A stretch of DNA of 24,241 nucleotides, taken from positions 1,111 to 25,351 of the forward strand of contig DEBC01000126.1 in the NCBI GenBank assembly GCA_002348365.1. The letters are read 5' to 3'. This document shows, in pieces, positions 16,298-23,676 of this stretch (its first letter is position 1; each line of letters opens with the position of its first letter). The notes below the pieces were generated by a model. The model had not been told where the DNA came from and ran no database searches. It saw only the letters and a list, made by a program, of their open reading frames with translations. A program made the translations under genes and the position numbers. The DNA is from Alphaproteobacteria bacterium UBA2966 (lineage in GTDB: Bacteria; Pseudomonadota; Alphaproteobacteria; UBA2966).

Positions 16298-17956
16298 ATG
16301 CCTGATCGTGAGTACGATTACATTGTCGTTGGCGCCGGTTCCGCAGGGTGTGCACTGGCCGCGCGGCTGGTTGAAGGCGGTCGGTTTCGTGTTCTTCTGC
16401 TCGAGGCGGGTGGCCCGGACAAAAATATCTGGGTGCACATACCCCTCGGCGTCGGGAAGCTTCTGACCAACGAGGAGTATGCCTGGAAGTTCTTCAGCAC
16501 GCCTCAGCGCTATATGAAGGGCCAGCCCATTTATTCTCCGCGTGGCAAAGTCCTGGGAGGATCGAGCGCCTTGAACGGTATGGCCCACGTCTGGGGTGAG
16601 CCCGCCACATTCGATTCGTGGCGGGATTCGGGGCTCACCGGATGGGGATTCGACGATCTCAAGCCTTATTTCATGCGGCTCGAGAACAACACCTATTCGG
16701 AATCCCCAGATCGCGGCCACGACGGTCCCGTGCGGATCACGGATTTAAAGGTTCGAATGCCCGATCCCTTGTCCGAGGCCTTTATTGCTTCCTGCGTGTC
16801 TTCCGGGATACCGGAAACCCCGGACTACAACAGCGTGTCATACGAGGGCGTCCGATACCTCGAACAGACGGCCTACGAGGGGAGACGCTATTCCACCGCA
16901 GTCTCCTACCTGCGTTCGATCAAGAACAAGGCGCTGCTGGATATTCAGACCCATGCCCTCACGGAACGGGTCCTGTTTGAAGGTAAGCGCGCAATAGGCG
17001 TGGCCTATCGCCAAAACGGTCGGCAACTGACTGCACGAGCGCGTGGCGAGGTCTTGATCTGTGGAGGCGCGGTCAAGTCACCACAGATCCTCGAATTGTC
17101 GGGAATCGGTAACGGAAGCCTTCTTCAACGTCATGGAATTCCAGTTGTTCATGAACTGCCCGATGTCGGAGAGCACCTCAGTGACCACCTTCAGGTGCGC
17201 TGTACTTACCAGACGACCCTGCCGATTACCGTCAACGACGTCATGCGAAGCCCCTTTCACAAGATAAGGTACGGACTGCAATATCTGTTCACGCGGAAGG
17301 GATTGCTGGCCGGGACTTCTTCCACGGCACACGCGATTGCGCGGACCGATCCGGCGCTCGCCAAGGCCGACACCATGATCCGTCTCTATCAGATCAGTGG
17401 CGCAGACCGTTATTCACGCAGCAAGGTCGGGGGTATCGACCAATTCTCCGGCTTCACGATCGGGGGCTTCAATCTCCATCCCGCATCGCGCGGGTCGGTG
17501 CATCTCGTGTCTGCAGACCCCGAACAGGACCCCGATCTCAACCCGAATTACCTTGAAGAGCCGGAAGATCGGGATACGTCTATTCGGATAATGAAGCTCA
17601 TACGGAAGGTCGCAGATCAACCGGATTGGCGTAACTACATCGTTGCTGAACACCGTCCCGGTCCGGAAGTTGTGGCGGACGATGACCTCCTCGACTACAT
17701 CAAGGAAACAGGACAGACGGCGTGGCACACGGTGGGTAGCTGTCGTATGGGGCCGCCCGAAGATTCCGTGGTCGACACGTCATTGCGCGTTCACGGAGTC
17801 GATGGATTGCGTGTTGTCGATGCGTCGGTGCTTCCAACAATTCCATCATCCAACACGAATGCGGTGGCCATTGTGGCGGGTGAAAAGGCTGCTGACCTCG
17901 TGCTGGGAGATGCACGCCAGAACGCGGATAGGAATCAGTCCATCACACGGGAATAG
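16298..17956 (+). CDS. GMC-family FAD oxidoreductase (choline/alcohol dehydrogenase type)
   Basis: The 552-residue protein starts with the FAD motif IVVGAGSAGCALAARL (9-24). It has the two GMC signatures, SPRGKVLGGSSALNGM (about 81-96) and GGAVKSPQILELSGIG (252-267). Near the C-terminus it carries the catalytic His in WHTVGSCRMG and the Asn of SSNTNAVAIVAG. Such enzymes oxidise primary or secondary alcohols with FAD, usually passing electrons to the respiratory chain. It is divergent from the alpha/beta hydrolase operon and may supply the ketone or aldehyde used by the neighbouring enzymes. The ATG at 16298 is the only sensible start; the ribosome-binding site is poor. It ends in TAG. Confidence 0.93.
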   Translation: MPDREYDYIVVGAGSAGCALAARLVEGGRFRVLLLEAGGPDKNIWVHIPLGVGKLLTNEEYAWKFFSTPQRYMKGQPIYSPRGKVLGGSSALNGMAHVWGEPATFDSWRDSGLTGWGFDDLKPYFMRLENNTYSESPDRGHDGPVRITDLKVRMPDPLSEAFIASCVSSGIPETPDYNSVSYEGVRYLEQTAYEGRRYSTAVSYLRSIKNKALLDIQTHALTERVLFEGKRAIGVAYRQNGRQLTARARGEVLICGGAVKSPQILELSGIGNGSLLQRHGIPVVHELPDVGEHLSDHLQVRCTYQTTLPITVNDVMRSPFHKIRYGLQYLFTRKGLLAGTSSTAHAIARTDPALAKADTMIRLYQISGADRYSRSKVGGIDQFSGFTIGGFNLHPASRGSVHLVSADPEQDPDLNPNYLEEPEDRDTSIRIMKLIRKVADQPDWRNYIVAEHRPGPEVVADDDLLDYIKETGQTAWHTVGSCRMGPPEDSVVDTSLRVHGVDGLRVVDASVLPTIPSSNTNAVAIVAGEKAADLVLGDARQNADRNQSITRE

Positions 17957-18067
17957 GCGGTCGGATCAGAACCCCAGATACAAAAGCTGTGGGATAAAGG
18001 GCGTCGTGGAGAATTCGTCCGACGTCGGATAGCCTCGTAGAGGTTCTCTGGCGAACTCAGGCGATAG

Positions 18068-19330
18068 ATGACGCATTCCGAAGTCGTTCGCAAACTTGCC
18101 GCAGTGATGGCTTCCTGGCGGAATTTGCAAGCGTCGTCGAAGCTGTCCGCTGCGCCCTGGAGATACAGCAACATGTGACTCAGGCGAATCTCGGCCTGCC
18201 TTCCGAGGCTCGCATCGAATTTCGCATCGGCATCAACCTGGGCGACGTGATAATGGAAGGCGATGACGTCTACGGTGACGGCGTCAACGTTGCGGCGCGC
18301 CTGCAGGAGTTGGCGCAACCCGGAGGAATATGTCTTTCGGGCGCCGCGCGAGATCAGGTGCGGGATCGGTTCGGATTTTCGTTCAGCGACCGGGGTAACA
18401 TCCAAGTCAAGAACATCCAAGGTCCCGTCCGACTCTACGATGTATCAGACGGGTCGACCGGCGACGTTCAAGATCCTCATCGAGGTCTTTCCTTGCTGGG
18501 GGCGTTTTCGCGGTACACGTGGCTTACCTCATTGGTGCTTATCTCCATCGCTCTCCCCGGCGTCGCATGGTGGTATTGAGAGGCAAGTGGTCAGCGCCAC
18601 GCACGGGACTTGGAACGGCAGGAGCAAGCAAAGGCGGGACCGAACCAGCAAGAGGTGTTTTCTCAGGCCTCAATAGCCGTGCTTCCGTTCGACAATCTGA
18701 GTGATGATCCAGCCCAAGAGTACTTTGCGGACGGCATCACCGAAGACATCATCACAGCGCTTTCCCGGATCCGAAGCTTGGCCGTGATCGCCAGGAACTC
18801 GACCTTTGTCTACAAGGGAAAAGCAGTGAACGTTCAGGAAATTGGGCGCGATCTCGGAGTCCGGTACGTGCTCGAAGGTAGTGTCCGCCGCGCCGACGAC
18901 CGCGTCCGTATCTTGGCACAGCTCATCGACACCGAAACGGGTTCGCGCCTCTGGGCGGAACGGTTCGATCGGGAGGTGAGCGACGTTTTCGCGGCGCAGG
19001 ACGAAGTCACTCGAAACATTGTCGCGGCCTTGCACCTTGAGCTGCCCGCGGCGGAACTGGAACGTGTGAAGCGCAAGGACACGATCGTCATGCAGGCCTA
19101 TGACTATGTTCTTCGTCGTCGCGATATTTCGCTGCACTACTCTCCCGAAAGCCAGAAGCGGGCGGAGGAGATGTTTAACAAGGCTATCGAACTGGATCCC
19201 AACTACGCGCAGGCCTAAGCCTTTTTGGCTGTTGCCTACCTCAACGACTGGCGCTTGGCGTGGGGGCAGATGGATGCGCTGGAGCGGGCGGTACAATTCG
19301 CCGGGCGTGCGATCGAACTCGACGGCCGCG
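18068..19330 (+). pseudogene. Class III adenylate cyclase with TolB-like and TPR modules, decayed (5' part of a chimera)
   Basis: The ATG at 18068 opens with a typical cyclase N-terminus (EVVRKLAAVMA). At 18106-18111 it jumps to DGFLAEFASVVEAVRC in another frame, so the first strand and metal-binding segment (normally DVVGYSRLM..., about 45-50 codons) are missing. The frame then carries FRIGINLGDVIMEGDDVYGD, NVAARLQELAQPGG and a transmembrane segment (TWLTSLVLISIAL). A TGA at 18577-18579 interrupts it, after which the same frame continues with the TolB-like domain (SIAVLPFDNLSDDPAQEYFA) and a TPR start. A TAA at 19216-19218 breaks the TPR (NYAQA, stop, AFLAVAYLNDW). Family proteins would make cAMP at the membrane; this copy cannot. 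It joins a second cyclase remnant at about 19324-19334. Confidence 0.85.
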
Positions 19331-19717
19331 CGGCTCGAAAGCGCAAACAAATACTATGGAACGGAAGTTCTGATGAGTGCTTCGACGGCCAATCAACTCT
19401 CGTCGCGCGACGGGCTTCGGGAGATCGACGTGGTGCGGGTCAAAGGCATATCCCAACCGGTGACCGTCTATGAGTCCTTGCGCCATTGCACGGATGAGAG
19501 GCGGGCGCAGTTCAATGCTCTCCTGCCGCATTACGATGCGGCGGTGGAGGCGTAACGCGAATATCGCTGGGATGATGCCATCGGATTGTTCAGAAAGGCC
19601 CTGGACATCTGTCCGGAAGACGGCGTAACCGCCTATTACATCAATCGCTGTGAATTCTTCCGTGAGAATCTGCCACCGGAGGATTGGGACGGTGTCTGGA
19701 CAGATCGACGAACGTAG
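19328..19717 (+). pseudogene. C-terminal remnant of a second nucleotide cyclase (CHASE2-type architecture)
   Basis: From about 19328 the frame changes. It reads the end of a cyclase catalytic domain (AARLESANKYYGTEVLMSA, then REIDVVRVKGISQPVTVYE), a short TPR-like piece (HYDAAVEA, TAA at 19553-19555, REYRWDDAIGLF) and the tail PPEDWDGVWTDRRT, ending TAG at 19717. Cyclases that finish this way have the catalytic domain near the C-terminus, after a sensory region such as CHASE2. That architecture differs from the 5' part, where the cyclase is N-terminal. The locus is therefore a fusion of two paralogous genes, most simply by a deletion that removed everything between. No function is expected. 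Confidence 0.75.
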
Positions 19718-19839
19718 ATATCCAGGCAGTCACGCAGGTATACTGAAATTACAAGAATGAAGGTGTCCGGTTGAATCGGGTGAGGGTCAGAATTCCATCC
19801 GCCGAAATCATGCCGGAAGCTCCCAGTTGAGGAATAGTG

Positions 19840-20022
19840 ATGAGGGATCAAGCATCAAACGTAGCAGGTCGGATCGAAGCACAAGGGTCCGTGGTCGTTC
19901 CTGCGGTCCTGGCGATATTGCTGGGCACATTCCTGTTGCTTGGCACAGGATTCGTCCATTCCAGTACGATTCATGATGCTGCCCACGACAGCCGTCACAG
20001 CTTCACGTTTCCCTGTCACTGA
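19840..20022 (+). CDS. cbtB: CbtB, small subunit of predicted cobalt transporter
   Basis: The 60-residue protein has a single transmembrane helix (about 18-38; VVVPAVLAILLGTFLLLGTG) and a histidine-rich C-terminus (HDAAHDSRHSFTFPCH) with five His and one Cys, the hallmark of CbtB metal handling. The ATG at 19840 follows GAGG by 7 bp; a GTG one codon earlier is less likely. It lies 14 bp before cbtA, so the two are an operon. CbtAB are predicted cobalt transporters, commonly under a cobalamin riboswitch; I could not find a convincing B12 box in the 122 bases upstream. It lies downstream of the decayed cyclase locus. Confidence 0.85.
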   Translation: MRDQASNVAGRIEAQGSVVVPAVLAILLGTFLLLGTGFVHSSTIHDAAHDSRHSFTFPCH

Positions 20023-20036
20023 GACACCGGGATCTC

Positions 20037-20750
20037 ATGTTCAGGCGGATCCTCATGGCGGCGGTTCTTGCCGGCCTGATAGGAGGACTGGGCGTATCCG
20101 TTCTGCAGGAATTCACGACAACGCCACTTATCCTTCAAGCGGAGACGTTCGAGACTCCGCGGGCCGACGAGGGTGCTAACAAGCCGACTCCGCCCGTCGC
20201 ACAATTATCGGAGAGAGCCGCACATGCGCACGCGGCGCGAGAGTCGACCGATATCCGAAATCGGGTGGAGCGGGCGTTCTACACCACCATCGCCAACATT
20301 CTCACCGGAATCGGATTCGCGTTGATCCTGGTCGCGAGCATCACACTTCATGGTCAGGCCGTGGAAGGCCGGAAGGGTGTGATTTGGGGCGCTGCCGGAT
20401 TCGCCATCGTTAACCTCGCACCTGCATTGGGTTTGCCTCCTGAAGTCCCGGGAACATTGTCAGCCGAGCTCGGTGCACGGCAGAGCTGGTGGTTCTTGTG
20501 TGTTGCTGCCACCGGCGCGGGCCTCTGGATCATCGTGTTCCGTCGCGGCGCCCTCTGGGTCCTCGCGGGTTTGTCGATGATGGCGGTTCCGCATCTCTTT
20601 GGAGCTCCGCAATCGGAGGAGAGTGGTGGCGCGGTGCCGTCCGAGCTGGCGGCTCATTTCGTTGCCGCATCTCTGGTTACCGCTGCGGTATTCTGGTGTG
20701 CGCTCGGCTGGCTTTCGGCGGTGTTCTGGATGCGTTTCAGCGATCAGTAG
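20037..20750 (+). CDS. cbtA: CbtA, predicted cobalt transporter membrane subunit
   Basis: The 237-residue integral membrane protein starts MFRRILMAAVLAGLIGGLGV, the typical CbtA beginning. It has about five or six hydrophobic helices (near 5-24, 84-104, 115-134, 150-170, 175-190 and 210-232) and a His-bearing loop after the first helix (AAHAHAARE). A second His/Pro segment (VPHLFGAP) lies before the last helix. It works with the CbtB His-tail protein 14 bp upstream to import cobalt for cobalamin; transport is inferred from family and comparative genomics rather than shown here. It is convergent with the zinc alcohol dehydrogenase. The ATG at 20037 has a weak GGGAT site. Confidence 0.87.
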   Translation: MFRRILMAAVLAGLIGGLGVSVLQEFTTTPLILQAETFETPRADEGANKPTPPVAQLSERAAHAHAARESTDIRNRVERAFYTTIANILTGIGFALILVASITLHGQAVEGRKGVIWGAAGFAIVNLAPALGLPPEVPGTLSAELGARQSWWFLCVAATGAGLWIIVFRRGALWVLAGLSMMAVPHLFGAPQSEESGGAVPSELAAHFVAASLVTAAVFWCALGWLSAVFWMRFSDQ

Positions 20751-20827
20751 CTGCTCAACCCCCATCGGGGCCGGTATCCGTTCCGCCCACTGAGGTTCCT
20801 GGTTCCACCGATGCAGCACGGCATAGG

Positions 20828-21883
20828 TCAGGGCCGCAGCACCACGCGTCCAACGATCTTGCCGCCTTGCTGTAGATCCTCCAAAACGCTGTTGGCGTCT
20901 TCGAGTGGGCGGCTCAAGACGGGAAGGGGGGGAATCTTCCCGTCCATAACCAATGCCATCAGCTCCTTCAATTCTTCAAGAGAACCGACATACGAACCCC
21001 GAACGGTCCGGTGCTGTAGCGGCAGGAAGGGAAGCGAGAAACGGAACTTGCCTCCGTAAAGACCGACAACCACCTGCATGCCCCCACGTCGAAGGGAGTC
21101 AAATGCGAACTGGGCTGTCTCCGGACTGCCAACAAAGTCGATCGATGCACGGGCCCCTCCTTGGGAGAGCTCCATCACCTCGGCCACGGCATCCGGGCTG
21201 GAGTTATCGACTGCTTGGGCAGCCCCGCCATCGAGCGCCGCCTGCCTCTTCGCCGGATCAATATCGGCCACGATGACTTTCGCATCCAGCACGGCGGGAG
21301 CGATATTCACCGCGTTAAGACCTACGCCCCCGGCACCGATGACCAGGAGCGTGTCTTCCTTCTGGAGCTGCGCGACCTTTTTCAAGGCGCTGTAGACCGT
21401 GAGGCCCGAGCACGCATATGTGCAGGCTAATTCTTCCGGCACATCTCCGTACTCCACGAGGTAGCGGGCATGCGGGACGATGATGCGGTCGCTGTAGCCG
21501 CCGTGCTGGCGGGCGCCCAGGGGATTGGGCGACTGGCAGTCGACCTCGCGGCCAGCATGGCAGGCCATGCATTCGCCGCAGCCGATCCAGGGAAAAACGA
21601 GGCGACGGTCGCCCACCGCCACGCCGCTGGCGTCCGGTCCCAAGGCGGCGACTTCACCAATCACTTCATGTCCCATCGTCAGAGGTAGCTCCACGCCACG
21701 GCTGGCGATGGTGGCTTGTTCTCCGTCACCCAGATCAAAGTAGCCGTGCCAAACGTGCACGTCCGTATGACACACGCCGCATGCCGTTACCTTGACGAGC
21801 ACCTCGGAGCCTTTGGGCTCGGGATCAGGATACTCCCGCATCTCAAGCGGTTTTCCCCATTCAATGATCTGGCAGCTGCGCAT
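20828..21883 (-). CDS. Zinc-dependent alcohol dehydrogenase (MDR family)
   Basis: The 351-residue protein has the catalytic-zinc ligands Cys38 (CGVCHTD), His72-Glu73 (GHE) and Cys157 (CSGLTVYSAL), and the structural-zinc cysteines 102, 105, 108 and 116 (CGECMACHAGREVDC). The Rossmann motif GAGGVG is at 182-187, followed by IVADID, whose acidic end favours NAD over NADP. It oxidises an alcohol to an aldehyde or ketone or the reverse. The ATG at 21883 has GAGG about 10 bp upstream. It is monocistronic and convergent with cbtA. The substrate is unknown, but it could serve the alcohol steps of the neighbouring catabolic genes. Confidence 0.93.
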   Translation of the reverse strand: MRSCQIIEWGKPLEMREYPDPEPKGSEVLVKVTACGVCHTDVHVWHGYFDLGDGEQATIASRGVELPLTMGHEVIGEVAALGPDASGVAVGDRRLVFPWIGCGECMACHAGREVDCQSPNPLGARQHGGYSDRIIVPHARYLVEYGDVPEELACTYACSGLTVYSALKKVAQLQKEDTLLVIGAGGVGLNAVNIAPAVLDAKVIVADIDPAKRQAALDGGAAQAVDNSSPDAVAEVMELSQGGARASIDFVGSPETAQFAFDSLRRGGMQVVVGLYGGKFRFSLPFLPLQHRTVRGSYVGSLEELKELMALVMDGKIPPLPVLSRPLEDANSVLEDLQQGGKIVGRVVLRP

Positions 21884-22420
21884 GTTTGTGACCTCGTAAC
21901 TTCAAGTGGTGACTCGCTGAACATTCTGCCGATCGGGCCATGCACTGTCACGGCCCGCGGCTTCAAATGGAGCCATGCGTATCAGAATTCCTGCTGGTTG
22001 CCGGTGTGAAGAGGGCGGGGATCAGCTCGGCTTGCGCTTGCTGGTTTCGCGATTGCGCCCCGCTGATGACTTCTTTGATGGGTGGGAGGGAATACTTGGT
22101 CATTCGGGACACGATCGGTCGGGGATACCACGCTCAAACGCTGGAATACGGGCGCAAAGGTTAAGGGCGCCAACGCACTGCGGTCCCCCCAATGCCTGAG
22201 GATGCCCATTAATGCAAGGGCTGACGAGTCACGTAAGCCGATAACTGTGCCCCATTCAAATGCCAATGTGCTCTCGGGTCCAGATCGCTGGCGACTGCCT
22301 GTGCCACGTTAACCTGAAATTTACGTCCGGCAGCTATTTCAAGATTGTTGGGCTCTTCATCGGCTGTATCGCGTCGAGTTTGGCTCGTTGGTATTCGATT
22401 TTGGTTGGTTGAGAAAACAC
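21884..22420. other. Gene-free stretch between alcohol dehydrogenase and Sel1 genes
   Basis: This 537-base stretch has no recognisable gene on either strand; short open frames exist but show no motif, ribosome-binding site or domain. A minus-strand frame (about 22209-22400) has protein-like composition without a start or known match. A 6-bp inverted repeat CGGGCC/GGCCCG with a 12-base loop lies at 21934-21957, about 50 bp upstream of the dehydrogenase start, and could be an operator. The promoters of both flanking genes must lie here. Confidence 0.4.
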
Positions 22421-23008
22421 ATGCTTCGCTTTGTCTACAGATTGGCACTCCTCGTTGCCGTCCTCCTTTTACGCCCGACGACGGTTCTCGCTGGATTCTC
22501 AGATCGCATGGCCGCGTTCCGCGCGGGGGATTATTCGCGGGCCTATAACGAATGGCAGCCATTGGCCGAACTCGGCCACGTCAAGGCCCAGACAAACCTG
22601 GGACTCCTCTACTCCCGTGGTCTTGGGGTCACCCGGGATCCTGTCGAGGCGGTTTCGTGGTATACGCGCGCTGCGGAGCGGGAATTCTCTCTCGCGCAGT
22701 ACAATCTGGGTGTCATGTACAGTCGCGGACTGGGTGTCGAGCGGGATGAGAATATGGCGTGGCTCTGGTACCTACGCGCCGCCGAACAAGGACATACCCG
22801 GGCTCAGTTCATCGTCGGGCAGCGCCACGCGGAAGGGATAGGAGTCAGGCGCGATGACGAACTGGTTCGCATGTGGCTCTCCCGCGCTGCAGATCGGGCC
22901 AAGGGCAAGCTCCGAACCAAGATCCTCGGCTACCAGCGTGACATCGAGCCTCGAATGTCCGAAGACGCCGACCTGCGCGATGCTCCAAGTCAAAGGAGAG
23001 CTTCGTAG
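22421..23008 (+). CDS. Secreted Sel1-repeat protein
   Basis: The ATG at 22421 gives a 195-residue protein with a Sec signal peptide (MLRFVYRLALLVAVLLL..., likely cleaved after VLA, residue 24). At least three Sel1 repeats follow, at about 53-88 (LGLLYSRGLGVTRDPVEAVSW), 89-124 (LGVMYSRGLGVERDENMAWLW) and 125-160 (VGQRHAEGIGVRRDDELVRMW), then a charged tail. Such alpha-solenoids are periplasmic scaffolds in envelope or signalling complexes. An upstream TTG (22388) is in frame but would put 11 residues before the signal. It is an intact counterpart of the broken Sel1 gene at 13787. It is convergent with the OsmC-family gene. Confidence 0.87.
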   Translation: MLRFVYRLALLVAVLLLRPTTVLAGFSDRMAAFRAGDYSRAYNEWQPLAELGHVKAQTNLGLLYSRGLGVTRDPVEAVSWYTRAAEREFSLAQYNLGVMYSRGLGVERDENMAWLWYLRAAEQGHTRAQFIVGQRHAEGIGVRRDDELVRMWLSRAADRAKGKLRTKILGYQRDIEPRMSEDADLRDAPSQRRAS

Positions 23009-23043
23009 TCGTTCCCACGTGCTCGCCGTGCCGAAGAGCCAAT

Positions 23044-23544
23044 TTAGCGAGCGAGGGCGATACTCGGAGGATTGGTGAGCGTCTGGTAGATCACGCAGTA
23101 TCGCTCTGTCAGCTTCAGTAGCGTTGCAAGCTTGTCCTCATCGGCATCCGTGTCGAGATCAAACGCCAGACGGATGTCCTTGAATCCGACGGGAGCCTCT
23201 TTGTCGACTCCCAGAGTTCCCCGAAAATCCAAGTCACCCTCGGCGCTGACCGTGCCACCGTGCACCTCGATTTCCAGCGCCGTCGCAACGGCGCGCAACG
23301 TCACTCCGGCGCATGCAACAAGGGCTTCCAGAAGCATATCTCCCGAACAGGCCTGAGATCCGTCACCTCCGGTAGCCGGATGCAGGCCTGCTTCGACGAG
23401 AGCCTTGCCGGTCTGCACGGAACAGGCGATACCCTCGCCATCCAACATACCCTGGGCGCTCAAGGTGATCACCGCTTCTTGAGGGGACTCACGATAGGTA
23501 TCCTTAAGGGGTGCCTGAAGGGCACGCAGTTCGTCTGATTTCAC
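23044..23544 (-). CDS. OsmC-family protein
   Basis: The 166-residue protein belongs to the OsmC/Ohr-like fold. It has GDMLLEALVACAGVTLRAVATAL in the middle, carrying the conserved cysteine of the family's central helix, and a C-terminal LTERYCVIYQTLTNPP with a further Cys. Classical members reduce organic hydroperoxides with a Cys pair; whether this more distant type is a peroxidase is unclear. I chose GTG at 23544 because GGAGGT sits about 5 bp upstream; a TTG at 23568 would extend it by eight residues through that site. It ends in TAA. It lies downstream of, and co-directional with, the broken LysR gene. Confidence 0.85.
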   Translation of the reverse strand: MKSDELRALQAPLKDTYRESPQEAVITLSAQGMLDGEGIACSVQTGKALVEAGLHPATGGDGSQACSGDMLLEALVACAGVTLRAVATALEIEVHGGTVSAEGDLDFRGTLGVDKEAPVGFKDIRLAFDLDTDADEDKLATLLKLTERYCVIYQTLTNPPSIALAR

Positions 23545-23676
23545 GGCTACCTCCGCGTCAAGTTTCAACCCAAGTTACTCATGGATGATCAGGCTGTCCA
23601 CGTCGTCTGTGTTGAGGTTGGAAGGCATCTGTTCGCCTGTGCCCATCGTACACAGAGGATCAGACGCGCGATGAAT

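Noticed and set aside
6170..19555. Four in-frame TAA codons, two at positions where TPR proteins normally have Tyr, suggesting TAA reassigned to a sense codon
   Set aside because: Apparently intact genes here end naturally in TAA (Rieske at 1039, DUF6362-like at 9515, OsmC at 23044). TGA and TAG lesions and indels also occur in the same broken genes, so decay explains all of them.
19718..19839. Cobalamin riboswitch upstream of cbtB (GGTG and GGGTGAGG-like fragments)
   Set aside because: The conserved GCCACTG and B12-box segments are not visible and the space is too short for the usual aptamer.
22000..22200. Possible transposase remnant in the gene-free stretch
   Set aside because: No DDE-type motif, terminal inverted repeat or target duplication could be seen in any frame.
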